Below are positions 35,468 to 44,531 of a stretch of DNA of 64,000 bases, piece by piece. The stretch is from assembly GCA_016710335.1 (NCBI GenBank), contig JADJXQ010000004.1, positions 124,001-188,000 of the forward strand, in the 5' to 3' direction. The stretch is from Rhodospirillales bacterium (GTDB lineage: Bacteria > Pseudomonadota > Alphaproteobacteria > Rhodospirillales > Defluviicoccaceae). Every line of letters begins with the position of its first letter. Positions within the stretch are counted from its first letter, which is position 1. The translations under genes were made by a program, and so were the position numbers. The notes beneath the pieces were generated by a model that worked only from the letters and a program-made list of their open reading frames with translations, ran no database searches and was not told the origin of the DNA.

Positions 35468-36628
35468 TCAGGACATGGACGGCAGACGGAGGGTGCCGCC
35501 GGTCAGCGGTCGGGGGACGCCGGTGGTGGTGGGGAGACTAAGCGGCCGGCTCTGCAAGGACCGCACTGCGAGAAACGCAAAGGCCTGTGCTTCTAGCGCG
35601 TCACCGTTCCAGCCGACCGCCTCCACCGGATCGACCGGAGCGGCGACAGCGTCGGCAAGCATGGCCATCAGCACACCGTTGTGGCGACCGCCGCCACAGA
35701 CCAGCCACCGCCGCGGCGGTTCCGGCATGTGGGCCAGCGCCGCCTGAACGGCGCGGACGGTGAACGCGGCGAGGGTGGCGGCGCCGTCGGCCGCGTCCAT
35801 GCCGTGCAATGTCGCAAGAACGCCTGCGAAATGGTCGCGGTCGAGAGACTTTGGCGGCGCTGCCCGGAAGTAGGGGTCGTCCAGCCATGGGCGCAGCCTG
35901 TGGTCGTCGATCCGCCCGACGGCGGCGATGCGGCCGCCTTCGTCCCAGGCGCGCCCGGTGGTTTGGCGCACCCAGTCATCGATCAGCGCGTTGCCGGTGC
36001 CGGTGTCGAACGCCAGTACCGGTGGGGCGCCGGACCCTTCGTCTGCGCCCATCCAGGTGACGTTGGCGACACCGCCGATGTTCAGGACTGCAAGCGGCCT
36101 CTCCAGTCTCTCCGCAAGAGCGAGATGGTAGAGGGGCGCCAGGGGCGCCCCATGACCCCCGGTAGCGACGTCGGCGGAACGGAAGTCCTCGACGACGGGA
36201 ACACCGGTTTCCACGGCGAGTCGCCGGCCGTCGCCGATCTGACGGGTCAGCCTGATCTCCGGGCGGTGCATAACAGTCTGGCCGTGAAAGCCGATCACAT
36301 CGACGTCGGAGGCTGCCAAGCCGGCCTGGTCCAGCAACCGCGCGACGGCCTCGGCGTGAAGGAGCGTCAAGTCGCGAACCACCGCCTCGTCCCCCGGGCG
36401 CTGCTCGCGGCCCAGCAACCCACGGAGGCGCTCGCGGAATGCCACCGCATAGGGAAAACTCGCCCATGCACCGCGCTCCAGGATATGCTCGCCATCGGTC
36501 ACAAGAAGCGCGGCATCGACCCCGTCCAACGACGTGCCGCTCATCAAGCCGAGTGCGGTAAGCGCGCGGACTTCGTGAAGGGCGGCGATTCCGCGGTCTT
36601 GCAGGGGAGCCCCGCTCATCGTTCCCAT
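35468..36628 (-). CDS. anmK: Anhydro-N-acetylmuramic acid kinase
   Basis: A 386-residue sugar kinase that cleaves and phosphorylates 1,6-anhydro-MurNAc for recycling of peptidoglycan. It shows the opening LGLMSGTSLDGVDAAL, HGQTVMHRP, NIGGVANVTWM, FDTGTGNALIDDW and VCGGGRHNGVLMAML, in family order. The start could be ATG 36628 or ATG 36619; the second has GGGAACG before it. Divergent from tyrS with a 44-nt gap, a common pairing in proteobacteria. Confidence 0.94.
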   Translation of the reverse strand: MGTMSGAPLQDRGIAALHEVRALTALGLMSGTSLDGVDAALLVTDGEHILERGAWASFPYAVAFRERLRGLLGREQRPGDEAVVRDLTLLHAEAVARLLDQAGLAASDVDVIGFHGQTVMHRPEIRLTRQIGDGRRLAVETGVPVVEDFRSADVATGGHGAPLAPLYHLALAERLERPLAVLNIGGVANVTWMGADEGSGAPPVLAFDTGTGNALIDDWVRQTTGRAWDEGGRIAAVGRIDDHRLRPWLDDPYFRAAPPKSLDRDHFAGVLATLHGMDAADGAATLAAFTVRAVQAALAHMPEPPRRWLVCGGGRHNGVLMAMLADAVAAPVDPVEAVGWNGDALEAQAFAFLAVRSLQSRPLSLPTTTGVPRPLTGGTLRLPSMS

Positions 36629-36672
36629 CCGGTGGCGTTGTCTATACGTGGCATGTGTGCTAGCCCCATGCG

Positions 36673-37926
36673 ATGAGCACCTGTCAATCCGAATTTCTCA
36701 ACATCGTCCGTGAGCGCGGCTACCTGCACCAGTGCACCGACCTTGACGGGCTGGACGCCCTTGCCACCACGGGCCCGGTGACCGCCTACATCGGCTTCGA
36801 TTGCACGGCGCCGAGCCTGCATGCCGGCAGTCTGGTCTCCATCATGCTGTTGCGGCGGCTGCAGAAGGCGGGGCACCGGCCAATCGTGCTGATGGGCGGC
36901 GGGACCACGAAGATCGGCGATCCGTCCGGCAAGGACACGGCGCGCATGTTGCTGAGCGACGCGGACATCGCCGCCAACATGGCCGGCATCCGCCGCATCT
37001 TCTCGCGGTTTCTCGCGTTCGGCGACGGTCCGACCGACGCGGTGATGGTCAACAACGCCGACTGGCTCGACAACCTTGCGTACATTCCCTTTCTGCGCCA
37101 CGTCGGCCGTCATTTTTCCATCAACCGCATGCTGACGTTCGATTCCGTGCGTCTGCGCCTGGAGCGCGAACAGCCGCTGACCTTCCTCGAATTCAACTAC
37201 ATGGTGCTCCAGTCCTACGATTTCGTCGAGCTCGCGCGCCGCTACGACTGCCGGCTGCAGATGGGCGGCTCGGATCAATGGGGCAACATCGTCTCCGGCG
37301 TCGAGCTCGGTCGAAGGATTGGCGATCATGGGCTGTTCGGCCTCACAACCCCTCTGCTCACCACCGCCTCGGGCGCCAAGATGGGCAAGACCGCGGATGG
37401 TGCCGTGTGGCTGTCGGACGACATGTTGTCTCCGTACCAGTACTGGCAGTTCTGGCGCAACGCCGACGACGCCGATGTCGGGCGCTTCCTCCGGCTGTTC
37501 ACTGAACTGCCGATGGACGAGATCCGGCGGCTGGAAGCCCTGAATGGGTCTGAAATCAACAGCGCCAAGGCACTGTTGGCGACCGAAGCAACGGCCCTCT
37601 GTCATGGACGGGAGGCGGCGGAGGACGCTGCTGAAACCGCGCAGCGGACATTCGGCGAGGGCGCCGCAGGCGCGGCGTTGCCCAGCATCGCGGTCGCGGC
37701 GACGGAGCTGGAGGCCGGCGTTGCGGCATTCGAGCTGTTCCGGCGCGCCGGTCTGGCAGCCTCCAACGCCGCCGCGCGCAAGTTGATCCGTGGCGGTGGC
37801 GCCCGCCTCAACAACGCCCCGCTTGAAGATGAAACGCGACTCGTGACCCTCCGAGACAGGGACACGTTGGGGCAATTGAAACTCTCCGCCGGAAAGAAGC
37901 GGCACGCCATGGTCGTGGTGACATAA
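36673..37926 (+). CDS. tyrS: Tyrosine-tRNA ligase
   Basis: A 417-residue class I synthetase. The HIGH-like site reads HAGS (in APSLHAGSL) instead of HxGH, and the KMSKS-like loop reads KMGKT; both forms are typical of alphaproteobacterial TyrS. GGSDQWGNI and the tyrosine-binding YDFVELARRYDCRLQ region are normal. A C-terminal S4 RNA-binding domain (about 350-410) completes it. Hairpin and T-run follow at 38152-38179. Confidence 0.95.
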   Translation: MSTCQSEFLNIVRERGYLHQCTDLDGLDALATTGPVTAYIGFDCTAPSLHAGSLVSIMLLRRLQKAGHRPIVLMGGGTTKIGDPSGKDTARMLLSDADIAANMAGIRRIFSRFLAFGDGPTDAVMVNNADWLDNLAYIPFLRHVGRHFSINRMLTFDSVRLRLEREQPLTFLEFNYMVLQSYDFVELARRYDCRLQMGGSDQWGNIVSGVELGRRIGDHGLFGLTTPLLTTASGAKMGKTADGAVWLSDDMLSPYQYWQFWRNADDADVGRFLRLFTELPMDEIRRLEALNGSEINSAKALLATEATALCHGREAAEDAAETAQRTFGEGAAGAALPSIAVAATELEAGVAAFELFRRAGLAASNAAARKLIRGGGARLNNAPLEDETRLVTLRDRDTLGQLKLSAGKKRHAMVVVT

Positions 37927-38245
37927 ATGAGTGTGCTGAACCGAGCTGGTGCTGTGCGCCGGCGAATCCGCAGCACCACGAAGCCGAATCATCGCCGGCG
38001 GGCGCTTGCCGAATGGTCGCATGCGCCGTGCCGGGCCCGCGCATTGGCAGTCAGAACTCGGGTAGTCGCCACGTAAGCGGGTCTCGTCGGCCGATCCGGG
38101 CAGAACGATACCCAGAAGAATCGCTGCGTAATTGCGATGCAAGCGGAAGCAGCTACAGTTGTAGCCAGCCGCCTTTTTTATTGCCGATGTTTGATCCTCC
38201 TTCGGCCTGTATTTGAGCACGATTACTCGCCTGAAGGAGGTGTCC
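37927..38245. other. Intergenic region after tyrS
   Basis: 319 nt without a supported gene. It contains a weak terminator-like structure (38152-38179). Upstream of the ExeA-like gene there is further sequence holding two possible short ORFs. Long open frames on the minus strand here are shadows of high GC. Confidence 0.55.
38152..38179 (+). terminator. Weak intrinsic terminator after tyrS
   Basis: GCTAC, short loop, GTAGC (38152-38165), then eight bases and a run of six T at 38174-38179. The stem is short and the T-run is displaced. Confidence 0.35.
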
Positions 38246-38344
38246 GTGCCGCAAATGCTCCAAGGGCGTCGCGCCGTCGTCCAGTGGAAGGTGCCCGGTC
38301 CGCATCATACGGCGCATGAGATTTCGCAAGCAAAGATCGATTGA
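38246..38344 (+). CDS. Possible 32-residue leader peptide with a strong Shine-Dalgarno
   Basis: A GTG-start ORF preceded by AAGGAGGT four to five bases upstream, the best ribosome-binding site around. It would encode a 32-residue peptide beginning MPQMLQGRRAVVQWK. It has no recognisable family. It lies 127 nt before the GTG chosen for the ExeA-like ATPase and could be a leader peptide controlling it. Chance occurrence cannot be excluded. Confidence 0.3.
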   Translation: MPQMLQGRRAVVQWKVPGPHHTAHEISQAKID

Positions 38345-38357
38345 CAAAGGGATTCCG

Positions 38358-38441
38358 ATGGCAAGAGGATGCAGCCTCGGGACATCGAAGCGCGACGCGA
38401 TCACGTTCGCAAAACAGGTCGGGATGCTGTTGACGCCATGA
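38358..38441 (+). CDS. Possible 27-residue leader ORF overlapping an alternative start of the ATPase gene
   Basis: ATG at 38358 with AAGGGA upstream; stop TGA at 38439-38441 overlaps an in-frame ATG (38438) of the downstream ATPase frame as ATGA. That spacing is typical of translational coupling. No family recognised; coding status unproved. Confidence 0.25.
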   Translation: MARGCSLGTSKRDAITFAKQVGMLLTP

Positions 38442-38470
38442 CGGTTGATGCTGAGTGCGGAGAGGCGGAA

Positions 38471-40396
38471 GTGTCGAGAAGCAGTATCGGCGAGGCGCCG
38501 TTCCACGTCCCCGAAGGCTCCGACCACCTTTACCTGGACCCCGTGCGCCGCGGTGCACTGTCCATCCTGATCACCAGCGTCGGCGACGGCGTGCCGTCGG
38601 TTCTGGTGTCGGGCGGGCCGGAAATCGGCAAGACATCGCTGATGGTCGCTCTTGCGGAGGCGCTGGCGGAGCGGCGCGGCGTTCGCCTGTTGCGCTTCGA
38701 ACAGGTGTTCCAATGCAGCGAAGAGACGTCGCTGCATGACATCGTCTCGTCGTGCCAGCGTCCCGAGCAGACCGTCAACGTGCTGCTGTTGGACGACGCC
38801 GACCGGCTGACCGAAGACGTGCGCGACAACCTGTGGTCGTGGGCGGAACAGTTCCGCGCATCGGTGGCTCCCTTGACGATCGTGCTTTCCGCGACGCCGA
38901 AGCCCGTCCTTCATGACAGCGCCTCTAAGCTGACGGAGCTATCGCAGGTGGCGGATCGCGTCATCGCGCTGGAGCCCTTGTCGACGAAACATCTCGAGGC
39001 GATGATCCGCCATCGCCTCGATGCGGCCGGCTACGGCGGGCCCGACCCGTTCACGGCCGCCGCGATCGAGCGCATCGCGTTCTACTCCCGCGGCTATCCC
39101 GGCCGCATCACCCGCCTGTGTCGGCATATCCTGAGCAAGCCCCTTGCAGCGGGCTCCCTGCCGCTGCCGGCCTCGGGGGTGAAAGACGCGGCGTGGGACC
39201 TGTTCCTGCCGTTGAGCGTCAAAGATCGGCTCAAGGAATTGCAATTCGGTCCCTACAAGACGGTGGCGTCGAGCAGGAGCGCCGAATCGATCCACACCGC
39301 AGCATCGTCACCGCCGCGGCAGATGCGCAAGCCGCCATCGATGACCGTCGGAACACGCAACCGCTCGCCTGTCGCGGCGGCCGCGACATCCATGCGCCGA
39401 CGGAGTGAAACCCTGTCCGGGCCACCGCCGACCATGCTGCGGGCCGAGCCGCCGGTCCGTGTTCGAATGGAACGGCGGCCAGAAGAGCGGTTTCTGGAAG
39501 TCGGCGCTCGTCTGCGGCGCTGGATGGAAAGGGAGTGGAGGAGGGCGGCGCGCGAGGCGACGCGGCCGACCTTCTGGTTGGCCGATAAATGGAGGGCGTT
39601 TACCCGCTGGCGCGCAAAACCGCTGTCCTTCTCTTGGGCGGCGGAGGCGACGGAGCCGGTTCGGGTGCGCTATCGGGCGGTGAGGGCGCAGATGCCGGCA
39701 GCCGGCAATGCGCGCCGGCTGGCCGCCGGGCTGTCGCTGCCGACCGTCCGGATGCCGACCATATCGTTCAAGGCGCTGGAGGAGCGTTTGCAGGCACTGC
39801 TCGCTACGAGCCAAACAAGCTTGGCGCGGCGGGCAGCGGTCGGGGGGCTCGTGCTGCTCGTCGGCGGTATCACGCTTACCTACCTGACGCACGGCGGCAG
39901 CGGCCAGGACGAGCGCGAGGTTGCGGCTGTCGCCGGTCCGCCTGCGGCAGCGATCACCACGGCCGCGGAGGCGAGACTCGATCCTGCCGCCGAAAATGCC
40001 GGCCCGACACCCATTGTCTTGCCCGGCGAACGCGCCGAAGTCATGGGGCCCATGCCGATGCCAGTGGATGACCCGAGAGCGGCGGGGCCGGTGGGAGCGG
40101 AGCAGGCCGACGCGGATCAGGGACGGCAGGCGGCGGCGCAGCCGGCAGAGGTGGCGTCGCGCACGTCCGCTGTGACCGACAGTGCGCCGCCGGCTCCAGC
40201 CCGGGCTCAGGTCGAGGCGGCCCAACGGATGCTGGCGGGCCTCGGATTCGACCCGGGTCCGATCGACGGGCTCATGGGGCCGCGGACACGGGGCGCCATC
40301 CGCGCTTTCCGGCAAAGCTACGGCGGCGCCGTCGACGGGGAGGTCAACGCCGACCTGATCAGCGATCTCGAAGGCCGCACCAAGCGCGCCAACTAG
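38471..40396 (+). CDS. ExeA/GspA-like AAA ATPase fused to a periplasmic peptidoglycan-binding domain
   Basis: About 641 residues. Residues 30-270 form an AAA ATPase with Walker A GGPEIGKT (48-55), Walker B VLLLDDADRL and an ExeA-like C-terminal part (FYSRGYPGRITRLCRHIL). A long basic, Arg-rich linker follows (about 290-440), then one membrane helix (AAVGGLVLLVGGITLTYL), an acidic Ala/Pro-rich periplasmic stretch, and a C-terminal peptidoglycan-binding domain (AQRMLAGLGFDPGPIDGLMGPRTRGAI). ExeA of Aeromonas has the same order and helps insert secretin ExeD through the wall. No general secretion genes are near. Start chosen at GTG 38471 (GGAGAGG five bases upstream); ATG 38438 and 38369 are alternatives. 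Confidence 0.82.
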   Translation: MSRSSIGEAPFHVPEGSDHLYLDPVRRGALSILITSVGDGVPSVLVSGGPEIGKTSLMVALAEALAERRGVRLLRFEQVFQCSEETSLHDIVSSCQRPEQTVNVLLLDDADRLTEDVRDNLWSWAEQFRASVAPLTIVLSATPKPVLHDSASKLTELSQVADRVIALEPLSTKHLEAMIRHRLDAAGYGGPDPFTAAAIERIAFYSRGYPGRITRLCRHILSKPLAAGSLPLPASGVKDAAWDLFLPLSVKDRLKELQFGPYKTVASSRSAESIHTAASSPPRQMRKPPSMTVGTRNRSPVAAAATSMRRRSETLSGPPPTMLRAEPPVRVRMERRPEERFLEVGARLRRWMEREWRRAAREATRPTFWLADKWRAFTRWRAKPLSFSWAAEATEPVRVRYRAVRAQMPAAGNARRLAAGLSLPTVRMPTISFKALEERLQALLATSQTSLARRAAVGGLVLLVGGITLTYLTHGGSGQDEREVAAVAGPPAAAITTAAEARLDPAAENAGPTPIVLPGERAEVMGPMPMPVDDPRAAGPVGAEQADADQGRQAAAQPAEVASRTSAVTDSAPPAPARAQVEAAQRMLAGLGFDPGPIDGLMGPRTRGAIRAFRQSYGGAVDGEVNADLISDLEGRTKRAN

Positions 40397-40402
40397 TGCT
40401 TC

Positions 40403-41188
40403 ATGGCCATCGAGCTCGCATTCAAGGACTACGGCGCCGGCCCGCCGCTAGTGATCCTCCACGGACTTTTCGGCTCGGGCCGCAACTGGCACAGCGTCGC
40501 GGGCCGGCTGGAGGACCGCTTCCACGTCTATGCCGTCGATCTCCGCAATCACGGCGACTCGCCGTGGGCGGAGCCGATGACCTACTCGGAGATGGTCGAC
40601 GATCTGCGCACCTTCCTCGAAACTCGCGGCATCGAGCGGACGAGCATCCTCGGTCATAGCCTCGGCGGCAAGACCGCCATGTTGTTCGCGCTGCTTTATG
40701 GGCACATGTTGGACGCCGTGGTGGTCGTCGATATCGCGCCGACCCGCTACTCACACACGCACCTGCCGATCGTGCAGGCGATGCAGCGGGTCGATTTCCG
40801 ACAATGCGAAAGCCGCGCCGACGTCGAGGGGCAACTCGCTCGCGGCGTCGCGGATCCGGCGCTCCGCACCTTCCTGATGCAGAACGTGATCTCCGACGAC
40901 GGCGGCTACGCTTGGCGCATCAATCTGAACGCGCTGGCCGCGTCCATGGACGACCTGCTCGCCTTCCCCGTCGCCATGCCTGACCTGGCCTTCACCGGTC
41001 CTTCATTGTTCGTTAGCGGCGATGCCTCCGACTACGTTAGCGCCGAGCGCCACAGGGAGCCGATCCGGACGTTCTTCCCGGCGGCCGAGTTCGCCGTCAT
41101 CCCCGAGGCCGGCCACCGCGTCCATGTCGATCAGCCGGAGCGATTCCTGGAGGCGGTTGTCACGTTTCTGGACGCGGAACTGCTGTAG
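40403..41188 (+). CDS. Alpha/beta-hydrolase, YbfF-like esterase
   Basis: A 261-residue alpha/beta-hydrolase. The oxyanion region LHGLFGSGRNW, the nucleophile S86 in GHSLGG, the acid near SGDASDYV and the histidine in EAGHRVHVD make a complete triad. Closest pattern is the YbfF short-chain esterase/thioesterase group. It starts six bases after the ATPase gene stop and may be in the same transcript. Natural substrate unknown. Confidence 0.88.
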   Translation: MAIELAFKDYGAGPPLVILHGLFGSGRNWHSVAGRLEDRFHVYAVDLRNHGDSPWAEPMTYSEMVDDLRTFLETRGIERTSILGHSLGGKTAMLFALLYGHMLDAVVVVDIAPTRYSHTHLPIVQAMQRVDFRQCESRADVEGQLARGVADPALRTFLMQNVISDDGGYAWRINLNALAASMDDLLAFPVAMPDLAFTGPSLFVSGDASDYVSAERHREPIRTFFPAAEFAVIPEAGHRVHVDQPERFLEAVVTFLDAELL

Positions 41189-41254
41189 CGGCGGCTGGAC
41201 ACGGCACCGCTCTACCACTAGAACCAGCTTGGTAAACTGGTGGGCACCGTTCGG

Positions 41255-41376
41255 ATGATCACCATCGGAGCGTTCGAAGCCAAGACCCACTTCTCCCGCC
41301 TCCTGGAGCGCTCCCAGCAGCGAGGAGATCACCATCACCCGTCGCGGCCGGCCGTCGCCCGCCCCGCGCCAGCAAT
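41255..41376 (+). pseudogene. Relic of a Phd/YefM-type antitoxin gene
   Basis: From ATG 41255 the frame reads MITIGAFEAKTHFSRLLERSQQ, the start of a Phd/YefM antitoxin, then loses the family. The next family segment EEITITRRGRP is in the +1 frame from 41322, and the following VARPAP is back in the first frame. So at least two indels have broken a short antitoxin. No toxin gene follows. A dyad ACCAG-N-CTGGT lies just before it, possibly the old operator. Confidence 0.7.
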
Positions 41377-41426
41377 GCCGGATAAGCAAGGGCATCGGTT
41401 CATCGTTACACTGGAACGACCGGGTC

Positions 41427-42935
41427 ATGAACATCGACGAGGAGTTGCGAGCCGTCGGGCTTGATCCGGTCGCCTTGAGCGAGGGCGACTTGCCGGTGCA
41501 CACGCCCATCGACGGCTCCGAGATCGCCCGCGTCATCCACACCGGCCAAGACGCGGCGCGGGCCGCCATCGACGACGCCGAGGCGGCGTTTCTGGCGTGG
41601 CGCTCGGTCCCCGCCCCCCGTCGCGGAGAGTTGGTCCGTTCGTTCGCAGATGAACTCCGCGCCCACAAGTCGGCGCTCGGCCGCCTCGTCACCATCGAAA
41701 CCGGCAAGATCCTCGCCGAGGGAGAGGGCGAGGTGCAGGAGATGATCGACATCTGCGATTTCGGCGTCGGCCTGTCGCGCCAGCTCTACGGACTCACCAT
41801 CGCCTCGGAGCGGCCCGGTCATCGCATGATGGAGCAGTGGCATCCGCTGGGGCCAATCGGCGTCATCACCGCCTTCAATTTCCCGGTCGCGGTATGGTCC
41901 TGGAATTTCGCCCTGGCCACGGTCTGCGGCGACCCCGTGGTCTGGAAGCCGTCGGAGAAGACGCCATTGACGGCGCTGGCCTGCCAGGCGCTGTTCGAAC
42001 GAGTGCGCCGCCGCTTCGGTGCGGACGCGCCGGGTGGCTTGTTGCGCATTCTGATTGGCGGCCGCGAGACGGGAGAGCGGCTGGCGCGGGCGCAGCGCCT
42101 CCGGCTGATCAGCGCCACTGGCAGCACCCGCATGGGCCAAGAGCTGGCGCCGGTGGTGGCGGCACGCTTCGGCCGCACCTTGCTGGAACTTGGCGGCAAC
42201 AACGGGATGATCGTCACGCCTTCGGCCGATCTGGACTTGGCCGAACGCGCCATCGTGTTCTCCGCCGTCGGCACCGCCGGCCAACGCTGCACCAGCCTGC
42301 GCCGCCTCATCGTCCACGACGACATCCACGACACGCTGGTGGCGAGGTTACGGGCCGCGTACGCGTCGCTCCCCATCGGAAACCCGCTCGACGCCGAAAC
42401 GCTCGTCGGCCCAATGATCGACGGCGCGGCCCACGAGCACATGCAGGCGGCGATGGTCGAGGCGACGGCGGACGGCGGCTCGGTATTCGGCGGCGAAGGC
42501 GTCCTAGAGCAGCGGTTCCCCGATGCGCACTATGTCCGCCCGGCAATCATCACCATGCCGGCACAGACGGACGTGGTGCGGCGGGAGACGTTCGCGCCGA
42601 TCCTCTACGTGTTGCGCTACCGCGAGTTGGACCAAGCGATCGCCCTGCACAACGGCGTATCGCAAGGCCTCGCCTCCAGCATCTTTACCAACGACATGCG
42701 CGAGGCCGAACGGTTCCTCTCCGTCGAGGGCAGCGACTGCGGCATCGTCAACGTCAACATCGGCCCCTCCGGCGCCGAGATCGGCGGCGCCTTCGGCGGC
42801 GAAAAAGACACCGGCGGCGGCCGTGAATCCGGTTCGGACGCGTGGAAGGCCTACATGCGTCGCGCCACCAACACCATCAACTACTCCACCGACCTCCCCC
42901 TCGCCCAGGGCCTCCGCTTCGGCGGATCCGCATAG
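41427..42935 (+). CDS. Aldehyde dehydrogenase, ALDH7 (AmaB, aminoadipate-semialdehyde) type
   Basis: A 502-residue NAD-dependent aldehyde dehydrogenase. Catalytic glutamate in LELGGNN and catalytic cysteine in GTAGQRCTSLRRL near residue 293. The motifs FNFPVAVWSWN and NIGPSGAEIGGAFGGEKDTGGGRESGSDAWK are characteristic of the ALDH7 branch, which oxidises alpha-aminoadipic semialdehyde in lysine breakdown. No lysine-degradation partners are near, so the physiological substrate is inferred. It begins about 50 nt after the antitoxin relic. Confidence 0.9.
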   Translation: MNIDEELRAVGLDPVALSEGDLPVHTPIDGSEIARVIHTGQDAARAAIDDAEAAFLAWRSVPAPRRGELVRSFADELRAHKSALGRLVTIETGKILAEGEGEVQEMIDICDFGVGLSRQLYGLTIASERPGHRMMEQWHPLGPIGVITAFNFPVAVWSWNFALATVCGDPVVWKPSEKTPLTALACQALFERVRRRFGADAPGGLLRILIGGRETGERLARAQRLRLISATGSTRMGQELAPVVAARFGRTLLELGGNNGMIVTPSADLDLAERAIVFSAVGTAGQRCTSLRRLIVHDDIHDTLVARLRAAYASLPIGNPLDAETLVGPMIDGAAHEHMQAAMVEATADGGSVFGGEGVLEQRFPDAHYVRPAIITMPAQTDVVRRETFAPILYVLRYRELDQAIALHNGVSQGLASSIFTNDMREAERFLSVEGSDCGIVNVNIGPSGAEIGGAFGGEKDTGGGRESGSDAWKAYMRRATNTINYSTDLPLAQGLRFGGSA

Positions 42936-43070
42936 GGTGGGGGCAGGTCAGGGGAAACTGCTTGAGACCTGGATACTGCGCAAGCGACAGAGCGGCATCC
43001 CCCGTCTGTCGCTCCCGTACGACGGCGGATGACGCGATAGTGCGTCATCCGCTCAGGCAGATATTCTTAG

Positions 43071-43607
43071 CTATTGGCCCTGCTTCGGGCCAGCGCCCTG
43101 GCCGCCCATCCCGGGACCCTGTCCTCCCATCGCGGGGCCCTGGCCGCCGCCGGGCCCCATGCCGCCGCCGGGACCCATCTTCCCCCGGCCCATCTCGTCG
43201 GCGGTGATGACGCCGTCGCCGTTGGCGTCCATCTGCTCAAAGCGCTGCGCGTGGCGGGCGTCCGCTTCTTCGGTGGTCACCACCCCGTCCCCGTCGGCGT
43301 CGAGCGATTTGTACATTTGCTGCATCCGCTGGGCGCGCCGAGCCGCAGCGGCGGTCTCGAACTCCTCGAAGGTGATCTTGCCGTCGCCGTTGGCATCGGC
43401 GCCTGCGAAACGCTCGTTGTGCATGGCGTCGAATTCCTCGCGGCTGATCGCGCCGTCGCCATTCTCGTCGAACTGCTGCATCATGTAACCCATGCCCTTC
43501 TGCCCGCCCGGGCCGCGCGCGGCGGCGTCGGAGACGCTGAAGGCGCCGGCTGCCAGGGCCGCGGCGGCGGCGATGGCGGTGGCTGTCAGGAACGATGTGC
43601 GCGTCAT
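43071..43607 (-). CDS. Secreted EF-hand calcium-binding protein
   Basis: A 178-residue protein. Residues 1-30 form a signal peptide (ending near SDAAARG). Four canonical EF-hand loops follow: DENGDGAISREE, DANGDGKITFEE, DADGDGVVTTEE and DANGDGVITADE, each with the calcium-ligand pattern D-x-[ND]-x-D-G and a final Glu. The tail is Gly/Met/Pro/Gln rich (GPGGGMGPGGG repeats). Likely periplasmic calcium binder. It is divergent from an OmpR-type response regulator, with GTTAC repeats in between, so it may be a target of that system. Confidence 0.9.
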   Translation of the reverse strand: MTRTSFLTATAIAAAAALAAGAFSVSDAAARGPGGQKGMGYMMQQFDENGDGAISREEFDAMHNERFAGADANGDGKITFEEFETAAAARRAQRMQQMYKSLDADGDGVVTTEEADARHAQRFEQMDANGDGVITADEMGRGKMGPGGGMGPGGGQGPAMGGQGPGMGGQGAGPKQGQ

Positions 43608-43712
43608 GTGTCTCTCCTTCGTTCAGGACACCGAACCGGTGTCCGTTCATCTGCAATGCTTCCTATATGGACCCGGCGTGTTGCAGGTCGATGTCCGGGC
43701 ACCCGCCTTTTT

Positions 43713-43755
43713 GTAACCGTTTGTTGCAGTGCCCGTGGGCGTTACGAAGCGTTAC
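43713..43755. promoter_or_regulatory. GTTAC repeats between the EF-hand gene and the response regulator
   Basis: GTTAC at 43741-43745 and 43751-43755 form a direct repeat with ten-base period, and the inverse GTAAC is at 43713-43717. OmpR-family regulators commonly bind such tandem half-sites, so this is a plausible site for the adjacent regulator. No hexamers picked. Confidence 0.4.
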
Positions 43756-43802
43756 CGAATTCCGGGACCGGCCGACATCAGGCGCAGGTATACTCGCACG
43801 CC

Positions 43803-44531
43803 ATGGACGCGAGCCCGCACATCCTTGTGGTCGACGACGACCGGGAGATCCGCACGCTCCTGGCGCGCTACCTGGTGAAGGAGGGATACCGTGTCAGCGC
43901 CGCCGCCGACGGCCGCGAGATGCGGCAGGCGATCGAGGACGGCGCTATCGATCTGGTGGTGCTCGATGTCATGCTGCCGGGGGAAGACGGCCTCAGCCTG
44001 TGCCGGTCGTTGCGAGCCCGATCCGATCTTCCGGTGATCATGCTCACCGCGCGCGGCGACGAGATCGACCGCATCGTCGGTTTGGAAATGGGCGCCGACG
44101 ACTATCTGGCCAAGCCGTTCAACCCGCGGGAACTGCACGCCCGCATCCGGGCGGTGCTGCGCCGGGTGCCGCCGTCCGACCGGCGCGGACGCGGTTACGG
44201 CGCTGAAGATCCCGAGGCTGTGGCGTTTGCGGGTTGGCGCCTGGACGTTGGGGCGCGTGAGCTGACGGCGCCGGATGGCCTCATCGTTCCGCTCAGCGGC
44301 GGCGAATATGATCTCCTGGCGGCATTCGTCCGGCATCCGGGGCGGGTGCTGAGCCGCGAACAACTCCTGGACCTGGCGCGCGGCCGCGACGCCCAGCCGT
44401 TCGATCGCAGCATCGACGTCCAGGTCAGTCGGCTCCGCCGCAAGATCGAAAGCGATCCACGCGACCCCCGCCTCATCAAGACGGTGCGCGGCGGCGGCTA
44501 CATGTTCACCCCCGTGGTCGCGCCCGGCTGA
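43803..44531 (+). CDS. OmpR-family response regulator
   Basis: A 242-residue regulator. The receiver has acidic pocket DDD (11-13), phosphoacceptor D55 and the lysine of LAKPFNP. The C-terminal winged-helix domain (about 140-235) includes LSREQLLDLARG and RRKIESDPRDPRLIKTVRGGGYMF. It overlaps the sensor kinase start by one base (TGATG). The likely signal is discussed under the sensor. Confidence 0.93.
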   Translation: MDASPHILVVDDDREIRTLLARYLVKEGYRVSAAADGREMRQAIEDGAIDLVVLDVMLPGEDGLSLCRSLRARSDLPVIMLTARGDEIDRIVGLEMGADDYLAKPFNPRELHARIRAVLRRVPPSDRRGRGYGAEDPEAVAFAGWRLDVGARELTAPDGLIVPLSGGEYDLLAAFVRHPGRVLSREQLLDLARGRDAQPFDRSIDVQVSRLRRKIESDPRDPRLIKTVRGGGYMFTPVVAPG

